Shown here piece by piece: positions 46,331-54,336 of a stretch of DNA of 64,000 bases (positions within the stretch are counted from its first letter, which is position 1; each line of letters opens with the position of its first letter). The translations under genes and the position numbers were made by a program. Where the stretch lies: assembly GCF_000753795.1 (NCBI RefSeq), contig NZ_JPEO01000001.1:372001-436000 (forward strand), given 5' to 3'. The notes under the pieces were generated by a model that saw only the letters and a program-made list of their open reading frames with translations, was not told the DNA's origin and searched no databases. This DNA comes from Shewanella mangrovi. Lineage in GTDB: Bacteria > Pseudomonadota > Gammaproteobacteria > Enterobacterales > Shewanellaceae.

Positions 46331-46398
46331 AGTTAACATTTTATTAGTGCGCATGCGCGTTTACCTCGTTGGAGCAGTGAAAACGCGCACAGTTAACT
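46331..46398. repeat. Second attC-like hairpin upstream of the island genes
   Basis: AGTTAAC at 46331 and GTTAACT at 46392 are perfect inverted ends of a 68-base element. Inside are GTGCGCATGCGCG and AAAACGCGCAC, which pair imperfectly. Length and end structure match the element at 45581-45647, although the cores deviate from the attC consensus. Confidence 0.4.
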
Positions 46399-46745
46399 AT
46401 TTGTATGTAATGAACTTATCAGCATTTTGCTAAATTCACCATCTGGAAAAATGCGCATGCGCATTTTCCAAACCTATTATCTACTTTTATTTTTTATAAC
46501 CACATGATTTTAATTATATTTATTTATTGAGGAATGTGAAAACGCGCACGAAGTTGGGATAAAAATGGTCACAACTTAAATATGACTGTATGTCTGTCCA
46601 GCTTTTAGACATTTTAAAGAAGGGCAACATTTGAGTGAAATGTATGAAAATTTGTAGGCGAGAAAGTCGGCGTTTGACTGCGCCACAGACAACGAGTTAA
46701 CTCGTTTTGAGGCAATATAGAGTTAAATCACTATTACGGAAAAAT
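46399..46745. other. AT-rich non-coding stretch with palindromes
   Basis: No supportable ORF. It contains a near-perfect palindrome around TGCGCATGCGCA (46451-46475), a second GTGAAAACGCGCAC (46539-46552) matching 46377-46390, and the palindrome AACGAGTTAACTCGTT near 46690. It probably holds the promoter of the island genes. Confidence 0.5.
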
Positions 46746-46982
46746 CAGGCAACACCAATTCCCCTTCGGCGCAGTGAAGGTGCGTTGGGCAGCCATTGAG
46801 CAATCGAGGCATGGACGCCGAGAAGCGATGGTGAGTCAGGGACGACGAATCAGAGCGATTTGCGAAGATGGCAAACCAGAAGCGCCGTAGCGTTTTGTGC
46901 CGTGGGGCGGCAGGGGGATTGATAAGGGGGCGAGGCTGTCCAGCCCCCTTATCCTCTGGTGTGGAGCGAGTAGCTCCACGAC
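46746..46982 (+). repeat. Hairpin-rich intergenic repeat, right copy
   Basis: Inverted counterpart of 44497-44733. Near-identical from TCAGGCAACACC through AAGCGCCGTAGCGTTTTG, then a different long hairpin (GGGGGCGAGGCTG/CAGCCCCCTTATC type), then TCTGGTGTGGAGCGAG and GTGGAGC/GCTCCAC again. Small palindromes continue to about 47060 (ACAAGC/GCTTGT, ACCGC/GCGGT, CGTAGG/CCTACG). Short ORFs at 46897-47219 are repeat by-products. Confidence 0.75.
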
Positions 46983-47054
46983 TTTGACAAGCGTTAGCTT
47001 GTTACCGCGCAGCGGTATAGAAAGCCCATGCGCAGCTTGGCACGTAGGCTCAGC

Positions 47055-47612
47055 CTACGACCACAAAAGGGTGGCTACACCCAACACGAAAAACAGCACT
47101 GCACAGGTGCGATGAATCAAAGTCATCGGCAACTTCTCCGCGCCCATGCTACCCGCGATCACCACTGGCACGTTCGCCAGCAACATCCCAATCGTGGTGC
47201 CAGCCACTACCCAAGCTAAGGCTTGGTACTTGGCGGCAAGTACCACAGTGGCAATTTGGGTTTTGTCGCCCATTTCGGCGAGGAAGAACAACACAAAGGT
47301 GGCGAGGAACGCGCCATAGCGATAAAAGCGGCTGTCTTCATCATCGGCCTTATCAGGCACTAACACCCACAGCGCAATGGCAAAGAAACTGGCCGCCACA
47401 ATATAGCGGGCGATATCGGGAGATAACCAACTTGAGGCCCATTCACCAACGTAGGCGGCGAGCAGGTGGTTGAGTATGGTCGACAGTAAAATGCCAAACA
47501 CAATCGCGGTTTTGTTTTTGAATCTGACGGCCAGTAACAGCGCCAGTAGCTGGGTTTTATCGCCAATCTCGGCGATAGCAACAGCAAAGGTAGAGGCAAA
47601 TAGGGCTTCCAA
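47055..47612 (-). CDS. mneA: UPF0016/GDT1-family manganese exporter MneA
   Basis: Inner-membrane cation transporter of 185 residues with six predicted segments in two halves. Each half carries the family motif E-x-G-D-K-T (AEIGDKTQLLALLL and AEMGDKTQIATVVL). Bacterial members, such as MneA of Vibrio, export Mn2+; eukaryotic members are TMEM165/Gdt1. The start is TTG at 47612 with GAGGA seven bases upstream. A yybP-ykoY manganese riboswitch and terminator in the leader strongly support a role in Mn2+ homeostasis. The 3' end runs into the hairpin-rich repeat. Confidence 0.93.
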   Translation of the reverse strand: MEALFASTFAVAIAEIGDKTQLLALLLAVRFKNKTAIVFGILLSTILNHLLAAYVGEWASSWLSPDIARYIVAASFFAIALWVLVPDKADDEDSRFYRYGAFLATFVLFFLAEMGDKTQIATVVLAAKYQALAWVVAGTTIGMLLANVPVVIAGSMGAEKLPMTLIHRTCAVLFFVLGVATLLWS

Positions 47613-47635
47613 ACGACATTCCTCAGGGGTGAATT

Positions 47636-47687
47636 AAAAACCAGGCATAGCGCACCATCACCCCTAAAGAGTGATGCACTATGCTCA
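47636..47687 (-). terminator. Leader terminator in the manganese riboswitch expression platform
   Basis: On the minus strand GCATAGTGCATCAC pairs with GTGATGGTGCGCTATGC around CTTTAGGG, followed by CTGGTTTTT. It lies between the aptamer and the mneA start, so it is the likely switch-controlled terminator. Confidence 0.7.
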
Positions 47688-47800
47688 GGTCTTGCCGGGC
47701 AAATCTAACGTTTGCTGTACATGCCATGGCGACCGCCAAGTGTGTTGACATATACCCTCAAATCGAAATTTGAGTCAGCTACTCCCCTAAGAAGTGGCGC
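47683..47800 (-). ncRNA. yybP-ykoY manganese riboswitch
   Basis: The 5' leader of mneA contains the conserved elements of the yybP-ykoY aptamer in order: TTAGGGGAGTAGC, a variable arm (CTCAAATTTCGATTTGAG), GTCAACACACTTGGC, and GCCCGGCAAGACCTGAG. This class binds Mn2+ and usually turns on export genes. The gene downstream is a Mn2+ exporter, which agrees. Boundaries are by eye. Confidence 0.9.
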
Positions 47801-47801
47801 C

Positions 47802-47829
47802 ATTATAACGGCAGATTTAACAAACTCAA
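47802..47829 (-). promoter_or_regulatory. Promoter of the riboswitch-mneA transcript
   Basis: Minus-strand TATAAT (47802-47807) is a perfect -10; TTGAGT (47824-47829) is a fair -35 with 16-base spacing. Transcription would start near 47795, right at the aptamer's 5' end. Confidence 0.7.
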
Positions 47830-48095
47830 CATATGGCAAGGATTCAGCGGAGTTTGATTGCAGAAACAGCAATACATTGCCGACTTGAGCTCAAGATGTG
47901 TTGCCGAGGTGATGTTGAGCTGATAATGTCGTAACTGTTCTGACCCATTTTTACAGGTTATTAACTTGTAGAGGTTAGTGGGCGGCATTTAAGACATCGC
48001 TGTTAATGGGTGTCTCCTCGCCGTTAATAAAACAATGCGCCCCCCAATTGCGCAATAACAATGAACAATAACAATATAAGACAGGACATCTTTCC
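47830..48095. other. Divergent region between mneA and the permease gene
   Basis: Holds the promoter of the plus-strand permease gene. Repeated ACAATA sequences occur at 48056-48075. No RNA or gene seen. Confidence 0.4.
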
Positions 48096-49283
48096 GTGAA
48101 TTTTAAAATACTTGGATCTATCGCAATCGTCGCAGGTACTGCTGTCGGTGCGGGTATGCTTGCCTTGCCGCTGGCAACTGCCGCCCTCGGTTTCGTGCCT
48201 GCTATCGTATTGATGTTGGCCTGTTGGGCCATCTCTGCCTACACCTCATTGCTGATGCTGGAAGTGAATTTACGCTCCGGTGTTGGTGACAACTTACACG
48301 TGGTAACTGGTAAAGCATTAGGGAAAAAAGGGCAGGTGCTGCAAAGCTTGTCGTTTCTGAGCTTATTGTTTGCCTTGACCGCGGCTTATCTGACTGGCGG
48401 TGCTGACCTGTTAGCGCTGAAAGCTCAGTCTTGGTTTAACATCGAGTTGAGCAACACCCCAGCAGTACTGCTGTTTACCCTGTTCCTCGGTGTGTTTGCC
48501 GCGCTGGGCGTTGGTTGGGTCGACAAGATGTCGCGTATGCTGTTTACCGCCATGGTGGTGCTGTTGGTGTTGGTGATTGTGTTCCTGTTGCCAGAAGTGA
48601 ACACCGAGGTATTAGTGCATCATGCTGAAACCGAATCTTATAGCAAGGTGTGGCTTGCGGCGATTCCGGTGGTGATTACCTCTTTTGGTTTCCATGTGTG
48701 TATTGCGACATTAGTACGCTACTTAGATGGTGACGCGGTGGCGCTGCGTAAGGTGCTGCTGATTGGTTCGACCATTCCGCTGTTCTGCTACATTTTGTGG
48801 CTGCTAGTGACCTTAGGAACTGTCGGCAGTGAATCTATTGCGGGTTTTGGCGGTGCCTTGGCGAAAATGATCAGCGCGCTGCAAGAGATCACCCATAAGC
48901 CGATTATTGCCAAGTTTGTTGGTTTCTTTGCTGATCTGGCATTAATCACGTCTTTCCTTGGCGTAACCATGAGCCTGTATGACTTCCTCGCCGAATTGAT
49001 CCGTGCGCGCAAGACCTTCGCTGGCCGTGCGCAGACTTGGTTGCTGACCTTTATTCCGCCGCTGGCATGTGCGCTGTTCTATCCAAAAGGCTTTATCGCC
49101 TTGCTCGGGTTTGCGGCGATTCCGCTGGTGGTGATTTCACTGCTGTTGCCGGTGGCGATTGCCTTAAAACAACGGGCACAAACGCAACAAGGTTATCAGG
49201 TCATTGGTGGTAAGCCGATGCTGGTGGTGACCTGCATTTGTGCGGTGGTGATCATAGTGTCGCAGCTGTATGTGGCGCTGTAA
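48096..49283 (+). CDS. Aromatic amino-acid permease, TyrP/Mtr family
   Basis: Inner-membrane proton symporter of the HAAAP family (TyrP/Mtr/TnaB), 395 residues, about 11 segments. The N-terminal GSIAIVAGTAVGAGMLALPLATAALGFVPA is the family signature. ITSFGFHVCIATLVRYLDGD and LGVTMSLYDFLAELIRA are also typical. Substrate is tyrosine or tryptophan; the sequence alone does not decide. The start is GTG at 48096 with AGGA about nine bases upstream. A terminator follows 80 bases after the stop. Confidence 0.9.
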   Translation: MNFKILGSIAIVAGTAVGAGMLALPLATAALGFVPAIVLMLACWAISAYTSLLMLEVNLRSGVGDNLHVVTGKALGKKGQVLQSLSFLSLLFALTAAYLTGGADLLALKAQSWFNIELSNTPAVLLFTLFLGVFAALGVGWVDKMSRMLFTAMVVLLVLVIVFLLPEVNTEVLVHHAETESYSKVWLAAIPVVITSFGFHVCIATLVRYLDGDAVALRKVLLIGSTIPLFCYILWLLVTLGTVGSESIAGFGGALAKMISALQEITHKPIIAKFVGFFADLALITSFLGVTMSLYDFLAELIRARKTFAGRAQTWLLTFIPPLACALFYPKGFIALLGFAAIPLVVISLLLPVAIALKQRAQTQQGYQVIGGKPMLVVTCICAVVIIVSQLYVAL

Positions 49284-49362
49284 TTAATCCAGAATTGCAA
49301 CATAAGTTAATCAATTGTAAGCAGGTTTTTCCTGTTTGTGTGTGGCAATTATTGACTGTGCT

Positions 49363-49395
49363 AGAGTCGGGCTCAATGCCCGACTCTTTTATTTT
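49363..49395 (+). terminator. Terminator after the permease gene
   Basis: AGAGTCGGGC and GCCCGACTCT form a 10-bp perfect stem with a 5-base loop, followed by TTTATTTT. Confidence 0.85.
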
Positions 49396-49458
49396 GAAGT
49401 CGGCATTTTTGATTGCGCATGGCCTTATGCAGCAAAACAAAAAGAGGACTACAACATA

Positions 49459-51615
49459 ATGAATAAATGGTTAATTGCGGCCGCAGTGGCCACTAGCTTT
49501 GCCGCCCACGCGGACGAGGGTATGTGGCAACCTTATCAACTGCCTGCGATGGCTGATGTGTTAAAAGCCAAAGGATTGGAAATAGACGCTAAATCAATTT
49601 CAAAGCTGACAGAATTCCCTATGAATGCGGTTATCAGCCTCGGTGGCTGTACCGCATCGTTCGTGTCGCCCAAAGGCTTGGTGGTGACCAACCATCACTG
49701 TGCTTATGGTTCGGCGCAATACAACTCCACTCCAGAAAACAACATTCTGCGCGATGGCTTTTTAGCAAAATCGTTCAAACAAGAGTTGCCAGCAGCGCCG
49801 GGTTCACGGGTGTATGTGACTGAATCAGTGACTAACGTGACCGATAAGGTCAAAAAAGATACTGACAAACTCAGCGGCGATGCGTTCTACAAAGCGATTG
49901 AAGCGGCCGATAAAAAGTTAGTGGCCGATTGTGAGCAAGACGACGGTTACCGTTGTCAGGTGTATAGCTTCCACGGCGGGCTGGAATACTACTTGGTAAA
50001 ACAGCTGGAAATCCGCGATGTGCGCTTGGTGTATAACCCAGCGCTGAGCGTGGGCAAATATGGTGGTGATGTCGATAACTGGATGTGGCCACGTCATACC
50101 GGCGATTTCTCTTTCTACCGTGCCTATGTGAATAAAAACGGCAAGCCCGCTGACTACGCCACAGATAACGTACCGTACGAGCCGAAAAGCTTTTTGAAAG
50201 TATCGGCCAAAGGCGTCAGCGATGGTGACTTTGTGATGGTGGCAGGTTATCCCGGCCGTACCAACCGTTATCGCACCGCTGATGAAGTGGAAAATCAGTT
50301 TGAAAACTACTATCCCGCTGCCAAAGAGCTGCGCGAGAAAGTCATCAGTCTGATCAAAACTGTGGCACCTGCAGGCAGCGATGCCCGCATTAAATATGAA
50401 AGCACGTTGGCGGGACTGGCAAACTACGCCAAGAACTTCACCTCGATGATCGAGTTCTATGGCAAGTCCACCATGTTGCAGGAGCGTCGCGCTACTGAAG
50501 CGGCACTGACTCAGTGGATCAACGCCGATAGCGCGCGTCAGCAGCAATATGGCAAGGTGTTGGCAGAGCTAGACAGCTTAGTGAAAAAGGGCGAGCAACA
50601 TCAGGCGCGTGATCTGCTGCTGGGCTATCTCTACTATGCGACCATGCCTGCGACGGCTGAGAATTTGTATCGTCTCGCACATGAGAAGCAACTGCCGGAT
50701 ATGCAGCGTGAACCTGGCTTTCAAGAGCGCGATATGACCCGCTTTGTTAACGGCTTAGAACGTATCGACCGCCGTTACGCACCAGCCGTGGCGAAGGCGA
50801 TTGCTTTTGAGCTGCTGAGTCGTTACGCACAACTGCCCGCAAGTGAGCATCTGGCGGCGTTGGATAACTTCTTCGGCTTAAAAAATGGCGTCGATGCGAC
50901 CAAGCTGGAGCAGCAACTGGATAAGATGTTCAGTGAGACTAAACTTGGCGATCACGCCGTGCGTTTGGCATGGATGGATAAATCGGTCGCCGACTTTAAC
51001 ACGTCGAACGATCCGATGATCCAGTTTGCGGTGGCCATGTATGACACCCGTGAACAACTGCGTAATGAGCAAAAGCAACTGACCGGCGATTTGATGAAAG
51101 TCAGACCGCAATATATGGAAGCGATCATTGCCTACAATCGCGCTCAGGGTAAGCCAGTGTATGCCGATGCCAACTCCAGCCTGCGGGTCACCTACGGTAA
51201 CGTCAAAGGCTACTCGCCGAAAGATGGTATGTTCGCCGTGCCGTTCACAACATTGGAAGGGATCACCCAGAAAGACACAGGTGTTGAGCCATTTGATGCG
51301 CCTAAAGCTGAGCTGAAACTTATCAAAGACAAGCAGTATGGTGACCTCTATGTGAAGTCGCTGGATTCAGTACCGGTTAACTTCCTGTCGACCGTGGATA
51401 CCACGGGCGGCAACTCAGGCTCTCCCACCATGAACGGCCGCGCCGAACTGGTTGGACTGCTGTTTGACGGTGTGTATGAAAGCATCATTGGCGACTGGAA
51501 TTACGACGATAACAGTAACCGCTCTATCCATCTCGACAGCCGTTATATGCTGTGGGTAATGAAGTATGTGGATCATGCTGACAACCTGCTCGATGAAATG
51601 GTGATTGTGAAGTAA
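49459..51615 (+). CDS. S46-family dipeptidyl-peptidase (DPP7-like)
   Basis: Exported serine exopeptidase of 718 residues that removes dipeptides from oligopeptide N-termini. A Sec signal (NKWLIAAAVATSFAAHA) is followed by a split chymotrypsin-like domain: His in VVTNHHCAYG, Asp in GGDVDNWMWPRHTGDF, Ser in TTGGNSGSPTMNG. The helical domain unique to S46 lies between. Eighteen residues after the catalytic Ser is Gly (LLFDG), where DPP11 has the Arg that selects acidic P1 residues, so DPP7-like hydrophobic preference is expected (family rule recalled from the Porphyromonas enzymes). Start ATG 49459 opens the signal; earlier in-frame starts cross the terminator. Confidence 0.9.
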   Translation: MNKWLIAAAVATSFAAHADEGMWQPYQLPAMADVLKAKGLEIDAKSISKLTEFPMNAVISLGGCTASFVSPKGLVVTNHHCAYGSAQYNSTPENNILRDGFLAKSFKQELPAAPGSRVYVTESVTNVTDKVKKDTDKLSGDAFYKAIEAADKKLVADCEQDDGYRCQVYSFHGGLEYYLVKQLEIRDVRLVYNPALSVGKYGGDVDNWMWPRHTGDFSFYRAYVNKNGKPADYATDNVPYEPKSFLKVSAKGVSDGDFVMVAGYPGRTNRYRTADEVENQFENYYPAAKELREKVISLIKTVAPAGSDARIKYESTLAGLANYAKNFTSMIEFYGKSTMLQERRATEAALTQWINADSARQQQYGKVLAELDSLVKKGEQHQARDLLLGYLYYATMPATAENLYRLAHEKQLPDMQREPGFQERDMTRFVNGLERIDRRYAPAVAKAIAFELLSRYAQLPASEHLAALDNFFGLKNGVDATKLEQQLDKMFSETKLGDHAVRLAWMDKSVADFNTSNDPMIQFAVAMYDTREQLRNEQKQLTGDLMKVRPQYMEAIIAYNRAQGKPVYADANSSLRVTYGNVKGYSPKDGMFAVPFTTLEGITQKDTGVEPFDAPKAELKLIKDKQYGDLYVKSLDSVPVNFLSTVDTTGGNSGSPTMNGRAELVGLLFDGVYESIIGDWNYDDNSNRSIHLDSRYMLWVMKYVDHADNLLDEMVIVK

Positions 51616-51632
51616 TCCATTACCTTCACAAC

Positions 51633-51672
51633 AAAAAATCCCAGCTCGGCGTTATCCTAGCTGGGATTTTTT
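51633..51672. terminator. Bidirectional terminator between converging genes
   Basis: AAAAAATCCCAGCT and AGCTGGGATTTTTT form a 14-bp perfect stem serving the S46 gene (+) and the MATE gene (-). Confidence 0.9.
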
Positions 51673-51697
51673 ATTGCTTGCGATTGATGCTCAGTGC

Positions 51698-53062
51698 TTA
51701 GTGGGCCAATGGCGTCGCATCATCAATCAGTGATTTACTCTGCCAGCGACGACTGCGCCAGCGCCATAACATGGCAAGGCCGCGCACCCATTCATCACAC
51801 ACCAGACCAATCCAGATACCGACTAACCCCATGCCCTCATGGATGCCGAAGTAGTAAGACAGTGGTACCGCAATGCCCCACATCGAACACAGTGCCATCA
51901 GCAGTGGAAAATGCGCATCGCCAGTGGCGCGCAGTGCGTTGATCACCACCAGATTAAAGGTACGGCCGGGCTCCATGATGATACTGATCAGAAACAGCAT
52001 GGAGATCTGCTGGATAATGGTGGCATCATCGCTAAAAAAGCTGACCGCCTGACGCCCAATAACCGCAGCGCAGCAGGCGACGATAAAGGTAACGATAATG
52101 CCAAGCTTAAGGGTTTTTAGCAGCCGCGCATACGCGGAATCAAACTGACGCCCGCCAATCAGATAGCCGATAATAATCTCATTACCTAGGCCTATGGAGA
52201 TGCCAAACAGCATCATAAATAGACAGATTTGGAAGTAGTAAGAGTGGGTCGCCAATGCGGTTTCGCCGAGCAAACCGACAAACGAGGTGATCACCATAAA
52301 CTGCAGCATCCACGACAGGTTTTCGCCGGCAGCGGGTAAACCGATGCGCAGCACTTTGCGCAGTTTATCTTTACTGGGGTGCAGCAGCAGTTTCGGCAGC
52401 AATTGAATGCCAGCACGTTTTTGCACTAACCAGATCAGGAACACAATACCGATAAGACGGCCAACGACGGTACTAATGGCGACGCCTGCGACGCCCAGTT
52501 GTGGTAAACCAAACCAGCCATACAGCAGAGTTAAGTTACTGATAAAGGTGACTAAGTTGACCAACAGCGTGGCATACATTGCCTGTCGGGTATGGCCGTG
52601 GGCACGTAAGGTGGCCGCCAGACACAGCGCGGCGGCTTCTGGCAACAGACACAAACCGATAATGGTGAGGTATAGCTGACCATCCCCTAGCAGGTGCGCG
52701 GGCAGGTTCATCATCTGCAATATCGGCCCGGCGCCGGTCAGAATGACAATCGCCGCCAGCAATCCAATCAACAGGTTAAAGCCAATGGCGCTGTGGAGCA
52801 CCACTTTCGCATCATCGAAGCGTTTGGCGCCCAGATACTGAGTTAACACGACACTGGAGCCGATGCTGACAAAACTAAACACGGTAATGGCCAAATCAAA
52901 TACTTGGTTGCCGACTGCGAGTGCGGCGACGTCGGCAAAGTTGATCTGTCCCATCATAAAGGTGTTCATCGCGCCAGTGGCAAAGTGCAGCGCAATATCA
53001 ATAAACAACGGCCAGGTCAGCGAAAATAGCGAACCCGGCCCCTGTTGGGCTTGGTGTGTCAT
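51698..53062 (-). CDS. MATE-family multidrug/toxin exporter
   Basis: Inner-membrane cation-coupled exporter of 454 residues and about 12 segments in two related halves. SLTWPLFIDIALHFATGAMNTFMMG at the N-terminus, ALAVGNQVFDLA and the matching second-half region (RIGLPAAGENLSWMLQFM) fit the MATE fold. IVINALRATGDAHFPLLMALCSMWGIAVPLSY is also typical. Subfamily (NorM or DinF) and substrate are not decided. Monocistronic. Confidence 0.88.
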   Translation of the reverse strand: MTHQAQQGPGSLFSLTWPLFIDIALHFATGAMNTFMMGQINFADVAALAVGNQVFDLAITVFSFVSIGSSVVLTQYLGAKRFDDAKVVLHSAIGFNLLIGLLAAIVILTGAGPILQMMNLPAHLLGDGQLYLTIIGLCLLPEAAALCLAATLRAHGHTRQAMYATLLVNLVTFISNLTLLYGWFGLPQLGVAGVAISTVVGRLIGIVFLIWLVQKRAGIQLLPKLLLHPSKDKLRKVLRIGLPAAGENLSWMLQFMVITSFVGLLGETALATHSYYFQICLFMMLFGISIGLGNEIIIGYLIGGRQFDSAYARLLKTLKLGIIVTFIVACCAAVIGRQAVSFFSDDATIIQQISMLFLISIIMEPGRTFNLVVINALRATGDAHFPLLMALCSMWGIAVPLSYYFGIHEGMGLVGIWIGLVCDEWVRGLAMLWRWRSRRWQSKSLIDDATPLAH

Positions 53063-53359
53063 TTGTGTTCCAGTATTAATCTGCTCGGGAGTCCGACAAT
53101 AAACCTATAGAAAGGGCACTAAGTGATTCAGTACACGGGCGTGACTGAGGCGACTGCTAGTGCTTGGGCGTATTTTACGCTGTCTTGGCGGTGGTTCGCT
53201 AGTGATTAACCGTGTTAAAAAGCTTTTTTAGTCACGCAAAATTGCATGAATTTGATACAAAAGCCGCAAAAAACGTGCTTTGCCTCACATTTCATCGGCG
53301 CTGATGGTAGAATCGGGCGCGATTTATTCAGGAACAATTTTTAATCAATGGAGATATGT
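53063..53359. other. Divergent region between MATE and DUF481 genes
   Basis: 297 bases, AT-rich near 53210-53280. Contains promoters for both genes by position. No element stands out. Confidence 0.4.
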
Positions 53360-54097
53360 ATGAAGCCAACGCTGATTGCGATTGCAACGCTGCTGGCCGC
53401 GCCAAGTGCTTTTGCGGATACGGAGTTTGTACCAGGCGATGCTACCTTTGGTGGTGATGCTGAATTGGGTGCTACCATGACTACGGGTAACACCGATACC
53501 ACCTCTGTGAAAGGTCGCCTCGATCTGAAGCATGAATTGGGCAACTGGGAAAATGAATATGTGTTGGAAGGGCTTTATAAAGAAGACACCAACGAAGTGA
53601 CTGCTAAACGTTACTTAGGTAGCGTGCAGGGCAATTACCGTTTTACCGACCATAGCTATACCTTTGCTACTGGCGCATACGAAGTCGATCCATTTACAGG
53701 TTACGATTTCAAATACAATGCGGCGGCCGGTTATGGTTATCGCTTATACCAAGGTGCCAATAGTTTCCTTGATGCTGAAATCGGCCCTGGTTATCAATAT
53801 CAACGCCTCGACAGTGAACAACAAGCGGAGCTGGGTTACACCAGTGAGTCGAGCTGGGTGGCGCACGGCGTGCTCAACTACTCATTGAAAATCAGCAAAA
53901 CTTCGAAGTTTAAGCAGACCTTCACCGCGGATTACGGTGACAAATTGGATGCGCGCTCTGAAACCTCGGTGACGGCCAATATCGTCGGCGCCTTGTCGAT
54001 GAAGTTTGCGGTAGTGGTGCGTTACAACAGCGACCCATTGCAGGACATTAAGAGCACAGATACCGAAACCAATATGACGTTATTGTATTCTTTCTAA
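53360..54097 (+). CDS. DUF481-family outer-membrane beta-barrel protein
   Basis: An exported protein of 245 residues with a Sec signal (KPTLIAIATLLAAPSAFA). The mature part has alternating beta strands (GDAELGATMTTGNTDTTSVKGRLDLKHELGNWENEYVLEGLY) and ends in aromatic F, the usual outer-membrane barrel terminus (TNMTLLYSF). This is the pattern of DUF481 (YdiY-like), with TGNTDTTS as a family feature. Function unknown. The ATG at 53360 is preferred to 53348 because GGAG lies six bases upstream and it opens the signal. Confidence 0.87.
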   Translation: MKPTLIAIATLLAAPSAFADTEFVPGDATFGGDAELGATMTTGNTDTTSVKGRLDLKHELGNWENEYVLEGLYKEDTNEVTAKRYLGSVQGNYRFTDHSYTFATGAYEVDPFTGYDFKYNAAAGYGYRLYQGANSFLDAEIGPGYQYQRLDSEQQAELGYTSESSWVAHGVLNYSLKISKTSKFKQTFTADYGDKLDARSETSVTANIVGALSMKFAVVVRYNSDPLQDIKSTDTETNMTLLYSF

Positions 54098-54143
54098 TCT
54101 GCTTAAATTGCCAGCAAAAAATCATTTTTTGTGATCTGTTGAT

Positions 54144-54166
54144 AAGGCACCTTCGGGTGCCTTTGT
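54144..54166 (+). terminator. Terminator of the DUF481 gene
   Basis: AAGGCACC and GGTGCCTT pair around a stable TTCG tetraloop. The T-run is short. Confidence 0.65.
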
Positions 54167-54336
54167 GATCCGCCTCTCAGCATTTGAATCCCACATTAAA
54201 AACAGTTGTCTCCTGCCGTCAGCGGGTTTATCTCTTTTGCCACAGAATTCTCGAACTTTGCTTTTGGTCAACATTAGCCCTATTGGGGCTATGGTAGTTT
54301 TTAAGCACATTCTTATAAAAATAGAGAGCAATCAAA

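Larger units (their letters stand above)
44497..46982. mobile_element. AT-rich two-gene segment bracketed by inverted 237-bp repeats
   Basis: Two inverted hairpin-rich repeats enclose 2012 bases that are strikingly AT-rich compared with both sides. Inside are two minus-strand genes and attC-like hairpins. The layout resembles integron cassettes or a segment moved by repeat-mediated events. No integrase or transposase is present in the window and no target-site duplication was established. Confidence 0.4.

Noticed and set aside
46897-47219. Small plus-strand ORFs in the right repeat and mneA 3' end
   Set aside because: They run through palindromic repeat and then antisense to mneA; no start signals.
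49918-50547. 209-residue minus-strand ORF
   Set aside because: Antisense shadow inside the S46 peptidase gene; no family features.
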